Shown piece after piece: positions 1 to 11,700 of a stretch of DNA of 64,000 nucleotides. Source of the DNA: Isochrysis galbana (Eukaryota; Haptophyta; Isochrysidales; Isochrysidaceae). How positions within the stretch are numbered: the first letter of the stretch is position 1; each line of letters opens with the position of its first letter. The notes under the pieces were generated by a model. The model was given only the letters and a program-made list of their open reading frames with translations. It was not told the origin of the DNA and did no database searches. Both the position numbers and the translations under genes were made by a program. Where the stretch lies: contig CM030935.1 in the NCBI GenBank assembly GCA_018136815.1, positions 2,058,388 to 2,122,387 on the forward strand. Reading direction: 5' to 3'.

Positions 1-1056
1 TCCCGCCTGTGCGCAGCGTTACGCAGCAGGGGGTGGGCTGTGGGTGTGTGGGCGGCGGTTGGTGGCTGCGCGTCGGCAGGCTGGCGAGGGGGCGCTCGTC
101 TCACCGTATCTGCCGCCTCCTTCTTCTTGTCCTCTGCCATGGAGTGTGTGTGTGGTGTGCTGTGTGCGGAGTGGGGGAGAGCTGCTGCACGCGGCGCCGC
201 GCGGAGGGAGAGAGAGAAGAGACCAGGGAGCAGGGAGGAGAGAGGGAGGGGGGGGGAGAGAGAGTGAGAGAGGCAGTGCAGAGAGCTGTGAGTGCGTATG
301 TTGGGTAGAAGGTAAAACGAGAGGGAGAGAGAAAAGAGAGAGATGAGGCAGAGGCAAGAGAGTGCGCGAGAGAGGAGTGCGGTTCAAGTCGCAGCAGAGA
401 AGAAATCGCCGCGCGATGGGTTAGAGAGCGCGCGTGGGGAGGGCGGCGGGGCGGCGAGGGGTGGCGAGGAGGCAGGCGGCGCGCGGGCGCATCTTCCACG
501 TCGTCCCTCTTCCCCCCCCCTCCCCCCCCCCCCTCTCCCCCCTTCTCGCCTCCTCCCCTCTCCCCCCCCCTCTCCCCGCTCTCCCCGCCCTCTCCCCCCC
601 TCCGGTTCTTTCTCCTGCGGACCCCCCCCCCCCCCCCCCCCCCCCCCCTAGAGCAAGACCCACCCGCGGGGGGCGCGAGGGAGTCCCCCCCCTCCCTCCC
701 CCCTCCTCCCCCCCTCCCTTCCCCTCCCCCCCCTCCCCCTCCCCCCTCTCTCCCCCCTTCCCGAGTCGAGGGCCACTGCCGACGGCCCCGCCGACGGGAT
801 CCCTCCTCCCCTTACCCTGTCGCATCCAGAATATCAGTAGTTTTACTTCTTTACTCACAGCCTCTCAGGAGACATGTCTGGTTGGCTGTGGAGAGGCGGC
901 GGCGTGGGCTGTGCTCGATGCTCGATGGACAGAGGGGGCAGGACTGGATAGGCGGCACTCGAGACGGGCCTGCGGCATGTGTGAGTGAAGGTCACAGGAC
1001 GGCGAAGGGGGCGTGTGAGGAGCGCCAGGCAAGCCCCGGTCGGGGCACATCCAATG

Positions 1057-1098
1057 TTGTGAGTTGTGAGTTGTGAGTTGTGAGTTGTGAGTTGTGAG
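1057..1098. repeat. Heptamer microsatellite (TTGTGAG)6
   Basis: Six exact tandem copies of TTGTGAG. A related heptamer array (CACAAGT)4 is at 38619-38646. Confidence 0.9.
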
Positions 1099-1155
1099 GC
1101 TGTGGCGCTGTGCGCTGTGGCTGACCCGTGACCGGGGTCCGAGGTGGCTTGCCTT

Positions 1156-1188
1156 CATTCGGTGCCAGGGTGCCACTGGCACCGAATG
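1156..1188. repeat. Perfect hairpin, 12-bp stem and 9-nt loop
   Basis: CATTCGGTGCCA is followed after nine bases by its exact reverse complement. It lies about 470 bases upstream of the PRMT3-like start codon. No poly-T terminator or known RNA family is evident. Confidence 0.7.
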
Positions 1189-1653
1189 CTGCCACTTGGA
1201 GGGGGCGAGGGGTGCCGCGTCTCCCCCCGCCCCCCCCCGCCCTCGCAACATTGTTGTTCGGGAGGCGTGTTCGTGGACGCGGCGGTCCACATGCACATGT
1301 CCACATGCACATGCCCACATGCCACATGCTCCATTTGCTAGTACTAGTATGTGCGTAGTCTGCGAGTCCACATCTCCACATGTCCACATGCGTAGTCCAC
1401 ATGTCCACATGCACATGCCACACGCTACTCTGTTACTCTTAACCCTAGTATGTGCGTAGTCTGCGAGGCGGACGGTCGTTGCGTGCATAGTACATACAGC
1501 ATACAGCTACTCCTAGCTACATTGAGAGCCTCCAGGGGCCCCGGGGCCCTTGGGGACACATGAAGTACAAATGGGACCCCCGCGAGCGCGATTCCTTCCC
1601 TTTCTTCTTCACACCTCGTCACGTGGCACGTCCACTCTCTCTCGAGCCCCTCG

Positions 1654-3753
1654 ATGGCGTCGCCGTCCGCAGACTGCGCGGCCACCGCCGGCTCCGAGAG
1701 CGAGAATGAGGAGGAGAAGATGGACTTCGAGGATTGGGGGGAGGACGAGCCAGCGCCCACCAAGTGCCTCTTCACCGACCGCGTCTTCGACTCGGTCCAC
1801 GAGTGCCTCGCACACTCAGCGGAGAGTTTTGGCTTGGACTTGATGCAGGCATGCTGCCGCCGCATGCTCTCAAGGCGCGCTGCGAGACGCGATCCGATGC
1901 GCTCACGCCAGCTGCTCACATTGGGCGACGTTCCTCGACCACAATCCTTGTCTGCTGCGCACAGGTCATCCGCAAGCTTGCTCTGGACACGTATGGCTGC
2001 ATTGCGCTGGTGAATTTCATCCGTGCGTCCATGGCGGCCCCTGGGTCTGATGCCGCAGCCGTGGCAAAGGCCGTCAATGACTGCGACACATCCCTTCGCC
2101 AAGCTTTTCCCTGGCGAGATGACAAGTACATGCAGCCGGTCCTGGAAGACGATCCACTGCTGTACAGTCTCGCTGCAGGAGTCGAAGACGATGATGACGA
2201 CCAGGACCCCGCGGAAGTTGGGCGGTTGATAAGTGCAAAATCAGGGTCGGAAGACAGTGGATCTGAGCAAATGAATGCGATGATGGCTGAGATGCGTGCC
2301 ATGCAAGCCCAGATGGCTGGAATCCTTGGCGACTTTGTGGGCGGGGATGAAACCAACGCTCCACTAGGACGAGGCGAGCGTGAAAGCACCGGAGTGGAAG
2401 CAGCGGCAAAAACCCCAACTTCCGGCCTAGCTCTACTCGGATCCCCGGTTGGGCCCTCCGGAAAACGGGTCGACGCGGCGGATGATTCATCGTACTTTGC
2501 CTCGTACGGCCGCCTTGGCATACACGAAGAGATGCTTGCTGACCACGTGAGTCCCATTCCGCGCAACCCTATGATCCCGCAAGCCGCTCGGCATGGACGC
2601 ACACAACTACCCTCAATCCCCCTACTCTTTCTGTGCGGCCCCACAAGTGCGAACCCTCCTTCTTTGAGAATGTCTTCGCGAATTGGCTCTATCAGGTTCG
2701 TACCGATGGTTATCGTCAGGCGATCGAGGGCAACGGGGCCATCCTTCGCGACAAAGTGGTCATGGATGTTGGATGCGGTTCTGGGATCTTGTCGATGTTT
2801 GCGGCTCGTGCTGGTGCTCGACGGGTGTTGGGCATCGACGCTTCGGACATCATAGATGCGGCAAACGCAGTCGTTGAGCTGAACCAGCTGTCCCATGTTG
2901 TGGAATTGCACCACTCGACTTTGGAGACGTTTGTGCTGCCTGACCCATTGCAGAAGGTGAATCAAGATCACCGTTCCCTGCACAACAGGATTCGGAGGAA
3001 CCTTGTTCACACTGTTCGCCGATGGGTCCCTCGGCAAATGGGTACTCGGCCTACTCGACTGTCACGCCTCATTTCCAGCTGTTTTTCGTCTCATACTCCA
3101 TGCCTTCTTGTTAGCAGGTTGACATTCTCGTGTCGGAATGGATGGGCTACGCTTTGTTGTACGAGTCGATGTTGCCGACGCTCATCACAGCTCGCGACCG
3201 CTTCTTGGCTCCAGGCGGCGCCATCCTGCCCTCGGCAACGTCGCTCCTACTAGCCGGCTCATCCCATGATCGCCTTGCCTTTTTTAACGACGTGTACGGC
3301 TTCAACTATGCCCCTTTCATTGAGCCCAATCGCGCTGAGGCATCCGTCGAAGTTGTTCCCGAAGAAACGCTTCTGACAGCTTCCGAAGTGTTCCGCACTT
3401 TCAACATGCTCACTGTGACTAACGACGATCTTGATTTCAGTTCGCCCTTTTCGCTCATGGCAGTCAAGGCGGGCTCGCTCCGCTCATTCGTCATTCACTT
3501 CGATACGCATTTTGATTTGACCCCGCGCGGCGGCAAGTCTACGCTTTTCCGCACCGCGCCCGAGGACACTCCCACGCATTGGAAGCAAACGGTGTTGTAT
3601 TTGCGCCGACCGCGAGAGCTGTCACAAGGTTCCGTTGTGAGTGGGATCATCGCGTTCTCGCGCAATAATACGTACGAACGGGGATACGATTTTGCGCTTA
3701 CCATCCAAGTTGATGGCGGGCCCAAGGACACCCAGCTCTTCCGTATGACGTGA
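1654..3753 (+). CDS. PRMT3: PRMT3-like protein arginine N-methyltransferase, 4 exons
   Basis: Exons 1654-1848, 1965-2546, 2696-2956 and 3118-3753 give 557 residues, near the size of animal PRMT3. The family uses S-adenosylmethionine to methylate arginines, classically of ribosomal protein uS5, in the cytosol. Seen: an acidic N-terminus, a degenerate C2H2 finger (residues 38-60), the PRMT3-typical stretch after it ending in QPVLEDD, the methyltransferase entry segment, SAM motif I VMDVGCGSG (281-289), the double-E loop SEWMGYALLYE (E353, E362) and the THW loop (499-501). All splices keep phase 0. Intron 1 (1849-1964) is GC-AG; introns 2 and 3 are GT-AG. The start is the first ATG before the acidic, finger-containing exon. 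Oddity: the finger keeps Cys38 and His54, but the other two ligand positions are Thr41 and Phe59, so zinc binding is doubtful. The catalytic core looks intact. Confidence 0.9.
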
Positions 3754-4259
3754 GGGGCTGACGAATTTGACAAGTCATTACGCGATGCCGCTAGGCAAGA
3801 CACCAAGGAGGCGTCCGTGGTCCGTGGTCTTTTCGGGCCCGGTTGTGAAACCTATTGTCAGGTGTCACGTCCACGGGGCCTGACACAACTGACATCCGTG
3901 ACGTCGGACCTGACGTTAGGGTAAAACACTAATAGTTAACTAAAATAGTCATTACAATACTATCATTGAATAGTAGGCTTACTAAGTAAAAAATCTGAAG
4001 ATTCTGGGCTAACACCTACTACGTTCCAGGTCACGCTACCTCGCTATCGACATCGCCCTTACTTCCCTTTCCTCCTCTCCTCTTTCCCTTCCCCCCTTCA
4101 TTCCTTTTTCTTCGGTTTCCGGGGTCCGGCGTCCGGCCCAGGTGCACTGTGCACTACCATGGGCCTGGTTCAGAGTGTGGGGTCTGGCCAGGCCTTCTGG
4201 GTATTCGGTTGTGCTTGCCTAAATGTGTCCCGGCTTCGTGTCCTGGTTTCGGATAGCGG
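3754..4259. other. Intergenic, no gene seen
   Basis: AT-richer DNA (3920-4010) is followed by a C/T-rich stretch (4065-4115). A 22-bp segment at 4000-4021 recurs in inverted orientation at 24911-24940, where 8 extra bases are inserted. The last 16 bases (4244-4259) are the left target-site copy of the following insertion. Confidence 0.6.
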
Positions 4260-5036
4260 CAACTAAGTTTATACCTGGTTCGCCCATGGGGGGGCACGAG
4301 CCCCCCTCTCTCTCCACTCTCCACTCCTCCCTTGCCGTGGGGGAGGAACCACCCATCCTCCTGGCATGCCTGATGGCTTGCTAGGAGGCCACTGCCCTGC
4401 TGACCCACTCTCCCACTGACAGGCACGCCTGGTTCGCTCGTCCTGGCCCCTCGTGGCCAGCCCATCGCTCCAACCCCCCCTCCCCCCCCTTGGTTGACAG
4501 GCAGACAGGTGCAGATTGGGGGCCCCAGAGGCTCAGGAGCGCCAGCGAGGGAGAGGCAGGGGAGGCCAGGGCCCAGCCCCAGCCTCCTCTGCCCCCAGAG
4601 CTGGCCTCCAGGAGCCTCCAGGGGTCGCCAGGGGCAGCTGCAGCAGGCGCCTGCCGCAGGCGCGCCATCGCGCGTGCCGCAGGAGAGGGGAGAGAGAGCG
4701 CGGAGAAGGGGGTGGGCGGAGCGAGAGCTCCGCTCACCGAAAAATAGGTAAGTCCCGCACCTGTTTATACAGGATACGTCGGGGCTGAGGCCGCCGCCCA
4801 CTCGGAGACACAGGAGGAAGGGGGGGAATGATCACCGGGGGGAGGCGCGGGCCACCGGACCATATCTAAGCCCTTCACCCCTATCCCCCTAGTAGTCTAG
4901 TAGTGCACGGGGGGAGTCGCCTTATGGCGGGGGGAGAAGGGCCGGGGGAGTGAGGGTGTAGAAAGTGTTTTCCTACGTGAGTAGAAAGTAAAGGGTCCAC
5001 GGCCGCGTGTGTGGTGAGACTATTAAAAGGTTTAAT
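4260..5036 (+). mobile_element. 777-bp insertion with 16-bp target-site duplication (repeat family 1, copy A)
   Basis: The 16-base sequence TGGTTTCGGATAGCGG occurs immediately left (4244-4259) and right (5037-5052) of this segment, as expected for a target-site duplication. The left end begins CAACTAAGTTTATACCTGG. The same start and a GC-rich body recur at 29694-30230 and, inverted, at about 37190-37710. No long protein is encoded, so the element is non-autonomous. A duplication this long fits target-primed retroposition (SINE-like or truncated LINE-like) better than a cut-and-paste transposon. Tail sequence similar to 4927-5036 is also found at about 5438-5540. Confidence 0.65.
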
Positions 5037-5052
5037 TGGTTTCGGATAGCGG

Positions 5053-5939
5053 GGTTATGCTTGGGTCAGGTATCAAGCAAGAGTCAAGAGCGTACCGGTT
5101 GAGGAAGGACAAGACATGCAGACCACACTCCACAAGCTCATCCTCAAGATGCGCGCCAAGTACGGCGACCTCGAAGTGGAAGGTCGCCCCATCAAGAGCT
5201 TAAGCCTCTGCATAGATCACAACCCATGAGTGTGTGTACGTGTGGCCTTGCGACAGAGAGAATTTTGGAACATAAAAGGGATGGGCATGTGGATGTGTAT
5301 TTCGAATGAATTCTAACATTGATGGCGTTCAGGCCCCCACGTTCCAAGCTCGGGACGAGAAGGTGGGGGGGAAAGCGAATGGGGACCATCGATGGACACA
5401 ACAGAGGGGCAAACGGGGGACGATCGACGGAACGGGAGGTAGGGCCGGGGGAGTAGGGGGCTGTAGAACGCTTGCGTCGTGAAAGTATTGGGTAGTGGGT
5501 CCAGAGCCGCGGATGCAGTAAGAATATTACAAAGTTTTACCTGTAGCTCCAGAGGCTCTCCGAGGGGAGCAGGTCCCTCCCGGCCACGCCCGCCACCCGC
5601 CGCCCCCAAAAATATTAGAGGGGGGCAATCCTTGCGCCTACCACCTTAAGGGGGAAGCAACATCATTTTGATCAGCAAAATTTGTGATGGTCGAAGGCAA
5701 TGGTGAACATCACTGCTGTTGGGGACGGATACGACGCGCTGCCCACCTGGAGAATGCCCACCTACAGCAGCAGAAGAGCTGTTGTTCCACCGAGCGATCT
5801 TGACTTTGACTCACAACTCACAATGCAACAACCTCTCACAACCATCGTTCTTTGTGCGCAAGCACGCTCAGGTGAAGCAGCATCAGTGAAGACACTCGCA
5901 TACCGGGCAACATTTCCGGGTGACCCTGGAAGTCTAGCT
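5053..5939. other. Intergenic with repeat tails and a possible exon relic
   Basis: A short open stretch at 5116-5229 begins MQTTLHKLILKMRAKYGDLE and has protein-like composition, but no gene structure around it could be supported. Positions 5438-5540 resemble the 3' tail of the 4260-5036 element. Positions 5593-5647 match 38811-38865 over about 55 bp, including AAAAATAT and GGGGGCAATCC. Confidence 0.45.
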
Positions 5940-6326
5940 TCACAATGAATGAGCAAGAAGGGCGGCAGCGGTGGCGCTGGCTAGAAGCTGCAAGTCTGCG
6001 CGCCGCGCGATGTCACTGACTTGGTCCTCTTGAGGCTGTTGGTTGGTTGATGGTGGAGGCATCGGGTTCACACCCCCGCGCTGCCCGTTGCCTCTCCCAG
6101 TGTCACGCAGCTTCGCCTCTCGGGCATTCAATGCCTGCTCCCGCTGATTAAGTGCTGTTGTCCTCCGAGCAAGTTCTGATTGTTGCTGCATAAGGCTGCG
6201 CTCGGCTTTACGAAGCTCATCCAATCTCTTCTGCAGCTGGCCCGAGAACACATCGATCAGCGAAGCAAGGTCGGCTGATGCTGAGCGGATTTTCTCCCCG
6301 GTTTGCAAGACCTCGGCATCGGCCAT
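5940..6326 (-). CDS. Small coiled-coil protein, unrecognised
   Basis: From the ATG at 6326 this frame gives 128 residues beginning MADAEVLQTGEKIRSAS. Residues about 25-80 form an almost uninterrupted heptad-like helix rich in Leu, Gln, Glu, Arg and Ala, followed by a Gly/Pro/Gln-rich linker and a short Ala/Leu-rich end. The composition resembles subunits of small coiled-coil complexes, but no family can be named. The frame stays open upstream to 6548; that extension is Pro-rich and runs into a dispersed repeat (about 6447-6590), so the internal Met is preferred. No introns were detected. It could be a real small gene or an exon of a larger one. Confidence 0.4.
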   Translation of the reverse strand: MADAEVLQTGEKIRSASADLASLIDVFSGQLQKRLDELRKAERSLMQQQSELARRTTALNQREQALNAREAKLRDTGRGNGQRGGVNPMPPPSTNQQPQEDQVSDIARRADLQLLASATAAALLAHSL

Positions 6327-6446
6327 GGCTTTTTTTGCCGACAAGACCTCTGTGGCTTCTACGGGCTGCCGCGCTGGAGGCAAGCTAGGGTAGGTGGGCG
6401 GCGGGGGGAAGAGGAGCTGCGTCAGAATTTTTTTCTTGTTGTGTGA

Positions 6447-6590
6447 GTATAACCTTAGTGCTGTGGGTTTGTAACCCTCAACGGTCGACGGCAACGGAGC
6501 AACGGAGAAGCCCCTCCCCCGCGATGGGGGTGTGCGCGGTTGATGCATGGCTCGTCCGGTGTCTGTGGCTAGGGATGCTAGCCAACAAGA
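6447..6590. repeat. Dispersed repeat family 2, copy 1
   Basis: About 115-145 bp sharing the core GCATGGCTCGTCCGGTGT and the upstream segment CCCGCGATGGGGGTGTGCGC with copies at about 32860-32975 and 47100-47225. No open frame is conserved between copies. A SINE or structured-RNA-derived origin is possible but unproven. Confidence 0.65.
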
Positions 6591-6599
6591 TGCTCTACA

Positions 6600-7411
6600 A
6601 GACGCTCAAGATGCTCAACGTGGTACGTGGTACCCCCGCCCCGCGCACCGCCGAGCCCCGAGCCCGGATGGGACAACAGGTACGATGTCAACAGGGTTCG
6701 GGGCCCTCTTCCTATTAAGAGGACGTGTGAACAGGTCGCAATAGGTCCATAACAGGTCAAAATAAAACTCATGATACTAATATTATAGATTTATCAGTAT
6801 GATTATAATATGTAATAGTAGTATGAATATAATTGGCTTCTGACTTGCTGCTGACTTGTGAGCTTAGATAGAGCTTAGAGCTTAGTTACTCTTCCGGCTC
6901 AGGTTCTTCTACAACCATACTAGAGGTAGCAGTAGTGGTACTGGGCTCGCCATCACTGAATGTGCTCTCCGACATCCCGAGCGCGCGGGCGAGCGAGGGG
7001 GGTTCGTACCCAAATTGCCAATTCCGCCCGCCACTTTCTATGAATAAAGCTCCCGCGCTCCCGCCGCGCCTAAATCCTAAATTTTAATTAATCTATACGA
7101 AGCGTTCAGCATGTCTCAAATTTATTTTCGTTCGTACACCTCTCTGTTACCTATTAGTAATACCTATTATCATGTAACAGGTCTGATAGGCCTTTTGACA
7201 TCTTAATAACCTATCTATTAGAAGCCTATCTATTGACCCATCCGGGCCGCCGAGAGCCGAGAGACGAGAGACCACTTCACAATCTCTATCTCTAAGGTCG
7301 CGTTCAGTCGTTCCGTCGTGCCGTCGAATGTGGGTCAGACTCGGTTGAGCCATCAAATGTCCATGGTTAATAATGGTTAATTTATAATAGTAGTAGTTTC
7401 AATTTATAATA
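6600..7411. other. AT-richer intergenic DNA, no gene seen
   Basis: Contains AT-rich DNA (6760-6850 and 7080-7200) with no supportable exon. It ends at the TA dinucleotide flanking the MITE that starts at 7412. Confidence 0.5.
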
Positions 7412-8027
7412 CTACCTCCGTTCCAAAACTGAGATGCCTCGCACGCTTTGGGTTGAATGGAAGGGCCACAAACTTCAACTAGGGGCTCCATCAAAGGTAT
7501 GGTGTTGGGGAGGGTACATTGGGGCTTAACATAAGAGCTCTGGGAAGGCTATTAGTATGCGGCTACGCCTAGAGCCAATGCGACAAGCATACGCACTCTA
7601 TTCACTGTCAGAACGAACGCTCCGTGCGGCAAGCGGCAAATCATACACTCATTCCCACCATCTACCTCCACAATCCACAATCTTTGCCAACACCCAGCGC
7701 TTGGTGTCAAACAAATGCCTGCGCCAAGGTGATGTTATAAGCGTGTTCATGGAGCACTCTCTCGAACCAACTCCTTTGCCTCCTCAGGGCCGGAGGGCCA
7801 AAGCGCGGCAGCCAGCCACCCGCGCCGGTTCGCGCCGCGCGCAACTTTTCGCACCTTTATGAAATGAAAACTCATCCTTTCTTTTGTTTTCGTCATTCTG
7901 TCTTCTCTTCCATCGCATCTGGCATACGCCCCAATGTACCCGCAATATGTCTCGATCATTCGAATTTCATTTTGTAACCCCCTCTAAGAGACATTTCCCT
8001 GGATCCTGAGTTTTGGAACGGAGGTAG
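7412..8027. mobile_element. Stowaway/mariner-like MITE, about 616 bp
   Basis: The left end CTACCTCCGTTCCAAAACT (7412-7430) is the inverse complement of the right end (8009-8027). Both ends are bordered by TA (7410-7411 and 8028-8029), the signature target duplication of Tc1/mariner elements. CTCC-CTCCGT-CC-type ends of this kind are typical of plant Stowaway MITEs and related mariner elements. The interior has no transposase-like frame; its longest open frame (7557-7862) has no recognisable domain, so the element is non-autonomous. Confidence 0.8.
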
Positions 8028-8029
8028 TA

Positions 8030-8722
8030 GTTGTAGTTGGCTTGTCATTGTCATAGACATAGAATAAATTTATATAGCTCCCCTGGGTGTCCAAGGATTC
8101 CGCAGGGTCCCCCCCTACCTGCCGCCTCCCCATAGTGAGTGACCGGGCTATCACGGCAGGGGAGGAGTAAAGAGAGGGGGAGGATCGTGCCCCCCCATGT
8201 ATGTGCATGTGTGAACCAAGTATAAACTGAGTTCGGGTATAGATAGATGAAGGGGGGGGGATGGATGGAGGTGAAAATGGGGCATGGGCGATGTCGTTTT
8301 CGCCCAGCGTGGGGAGGTAGCTTAGTAGCATTAGCCGACTATTTCAAGAAGTTTTAACGATAGTTGAGAATATTATACTACTTCACCGTTTAGTAGTAGT
8401 AGTGTTATTTTACTCATTGTCCTCATACCGTCCTTTGACTTTTGATGGGGCTCCCGGTTGCATAGGCAAAATAATTGCGCTACGGGTCACAAACAAACTG
8501 CCATCAAGGCAAGTACCATGTACCATCAATCAAGGAAACAATGAAGTCATCGAACGCGTACTCGGCGTCCGGCATGTAAAAAAACAGCTCTAGAACGGCC
8601 TTTCGATTAACCCCTGACCTACACTCCCACTCCTAAATGCAAGAGTCATTCGTAAAGCTCATGATCACGAGGAATCTTGACCTTGTCGAACAAATCCGAG
8701 CGAACACGTATCATCGTCGCTG
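8030..8722. other. Intergenic downstream of the VPS13-like gene
   Basis: No gene seen. This is presumably 3' flanking or 3' UTR sequence for the minus-strand VPS13-like gene. The open frame at 8402-8593 is short and has no recognisable content. Confidence 0.4.
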
Positions 8723-11700
8723 TCATTCGTGCCAATCCTCGGCCTCTTCCTGAATCTTGTGCTCCGAGACGCCGAGATTGGAGGTGGAGTTCTCAGCACG
8801 AATATTCGCAATAGACGCATGTGGATGCAACGATCCAAACAAGGAATATTCACTCGTCGAGGAGGATAGCTCGCTCACAATCGATGTGCTCCTTGCGGTG
8901 GCCATGGATGAGCGCCGCCAGTCGTCAAAGACGGCTGTACGGCGAGTGCGCGCCACAGTTGCAGCTGCTTGGACACTTTCGGCAAGTTGCAGCGCCAAGA
9001 CCTTGCTGTAGCAAGGGACGACGAGTCGTTTCTCACGATCGGTGTTCCCCCGCCTCGAAGATTTTTCAGCGCGCTCACTGCGGCCGCTTTCGACTAAGTA
9101 CTCGCTTCCCTCGCTTTGTTCACTCGGCCACGCTTCGGCCGCCACATCGCCGTGGAGTGAATGGAGGCGTGGATTGTCACCACGTGTGCTAACCCCGCTT
9201 CCACGGCGTGAAGCGAGAATGAGGACGATGTTCGAATCATTTGCCTCCGCGGTCAGCACTTTGCGTAGTGGCACGTTAGCAGTGGACATCCAGTTTGTGG
9301 TGTCAACGACCAGCAAACGCACACCAGTGAGGACGAGAACAAGCGGTTTGGCGTCTTGAGCTGGTGGCCTCAGCAATTCGAATCGAAGCATCGATTCGTT
9401 CACATAATGCCCCTCGCCGGCTGAGTGGAGGACTTGTTGGGCAAGCGCCTCGGCGAGAGAATACGGCACAATTCTGCATCGAGGAGAGGAATGGGAGGCC
9501 GAGATCGGGTGGAGCATGCGGGGAGGGCGGCGGCGACCGATGCGAGCCGAGTGAGTCATAGTGGACTCCGTCTCTCCACTAAGCTGTTGCATGGCGTTCG
9601 TCATCCCTGATGCAAAATGCAGAACCCCTGCCGTTGGGCGAAGGGCTGCTCCAGCAATACCCTTCCCAACACCGATGGAGAAGCCCCGCACACCGTCATT
9701 CATGGCACCTTTGACAGGCTCGCGCACGATGCCCACTACTCCAGATATGATCCCTAGGCCGAGTTTGGTCGTCCCATCCATCAGTTGGCGGCCGCTTTGT
9801 TTTGCAGCGGCCACAGCGCCCCGCTCAAGATTCACCGCTCTCTGAGATTCACGCGCCTCAGCCCAGTGACCACCCGTGCGACCCATGTCCATGGCCGCAA
9901 GGGTGCGGTCAGAGGAGCGCGCAGCGCTCGAGACAAACTTGCCGAATGAGTTGATGGGGGCGCCGATGGTGCTCTTAGCAAAGCTCGCACTACCCGCGGC
10001 AACGGCCCGCCCAAATGACGAGGGCTTTTGCACTACTGCCATTGCAGGAAGGTAGAACAAGTCCTTCACGCCAGTGCTCCACGTGCGGACAAATCCAACA
10101 GGATCACCAAGCATGTCGACCTGCAACAACACGCGCATAAGCTGACGAAGCAATGAATACTTGTAGTGGCTTGCAATAGATGCACCAAGCTCGGCAGCGG
10201 TGCCGACAAGATGCTCACGCAGGAGGGCAGATAAGTGTATGGGCGCCTCGTCGATGTGAGGGATCGGTACGAGTAAGGCTGCCGAGCCGCGCCCGAAGCC
10301 GAGATTGTTATTATGGTGGAAGGTAATTGAAACACGAATTGGGTGGAGCTCCAACCGCTTGAAGTATTGCAGCCGCTCAGGTGCACCGTAGCGGAGAAGC
10401 CCGCGCACCGACGCCGAAAGTCGCCGCTGTTCGCGCTTCTTGCGGATTCGCTGGATTGGAGGTGTTCTTCTGCCATCCATCGCAGCATGGTGAATCGCAC
10501 TTCCAGCCCCTAGCTTCTGAGACTTTGCATCGTTGATCAGCCTAATCAAGCTTGGGATGCGTGCGGCAAAGAGGAAGTCGAGAAGGGCCTGCACAAGTAT
10601 TGGCTCAGCCGCCAGCTCGAGTTCAAGAAGCCGGCAGGATACGTATTCCCACCAATCCACTGCGCCGCCACGGGTGCGCAACCGACGCACGATAGACAAG
10701 TGGAGAGCTGGCCGACCTTCCTTTGGGGGGGATCCTGCGAGCGACAGAACAGCCGGTAGCGTGGCCGAGGAGAGTTGGTTGTCTATTTGAAAGACAGCCA
10801 GCTGAAGTTCAAATGTGGCGACATCTGCGGAGAGCATGACGTCATGTTTCAACCCGGTGCCTGAGACATACAGTATTTCTTGACCGCCCGCAGTATGGAC
10901 GATCGAGATACCAAATGCAGCGACATCGACGACCATGATTAGATGTGGCTGTGAGGATGATGCATTTGACATGCTTTGCGTGTCGGGCCGCGTCTCGCTA
11001 ATGGTGACCACGCGTACTCCGTCGAGGAGAGCAACATGTGCCCACGCCACAGGCTCCAGCTTCTCGCTCCGTCTCTGGCTACGCTTCAGTAGACTGCGAC
11101 TTGTCTCCGGGCGTAGGGCCTCAACACGCTCCTCTTCCTCATATTCATCCTCAAGGCGCTCACTATCGGCCGCTGTATCGCGTTCGCCACCCTTGGCACT
11201 TTTGCTTGGTACTAGTGGCGATGGCTGGTCGAAGGCGTCAAGGTTGATTGGATGCGCTTCCACAACAACTTTGTGTGATTGGGAGCGCCATGGGTCTGTT
11301 CGACGTGTATTGCTACCCGAGGGTTCTCGAGTCACCAGCAAGTCAGATGACCGGCTCAGCGAAATACAGATGGCATGTTCAAGCTGTGGTTCTGGCCATG
11401 CAAAGGCTGCACTCCCTCCAGGAGGGGCGACATGTCGTGAGGTGGTGACAACACCTCTCTGCCAGAATGCAGCAATGCACCGTGATTGGTTCACGACGAG
11501 TATGGGCGGGGGCGCCGGAGGTGCAAGCTCGAATGTCACCTCGATGCGCGCATCTACTAGCTCGACAGTAACAAGTATACGCAATATCGATGCCCACCAG
11601 CCGCTTTCATGGCGAGGCACACCCTGCTCGCAAAAGACGACGAAGGTACCCGGGGTGTCTATTGGGAAGGCTGAAGACCACCCCTCGTCTAGCCCAGGCA

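Larger units (their letters stand above)
1..1653. other. Low-complexity intergenic DNA upstream of the PRMT3-like gene
   Basis: No supportable gene was seen. The interval has G/A-rich DNA (about 200-380), C/T-rich DNA (about 490-780) with a run of 27 C at 622-648, six copies of the heptamer TTGTGAG (1057-1098), a perfect 12-bp-stem hairpin (1156-1188) and an imperfect CACATG-rich tract (about 1286-1420). A 22-bp motif containing TAGTATGTGCGTAGTCTGCG occurs near 1344 and again near 1446. Open frames here read as repetitive Pro, Arg, Glu or His/Cys strings and are not convincing proteins. Confidence 0.6.

Noticed and set aside
865..1488. 207-aa minus-strand ORF rich in His, Cys, Met and Trp
   Set aside because: Translation of imperfect CACATG repeats; not protein-like.
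6327..6548. Upstream extension of the small coiled-coil ORF
   Set aside because: Pro-rich and runs into the antisense of dispersed repeat family 2.
7557..7862. 101-aa ORF inside the Stowaway-like element as a transposase
   Set aside because: Too short and without DDE/D or helix-turn-helix motifs.
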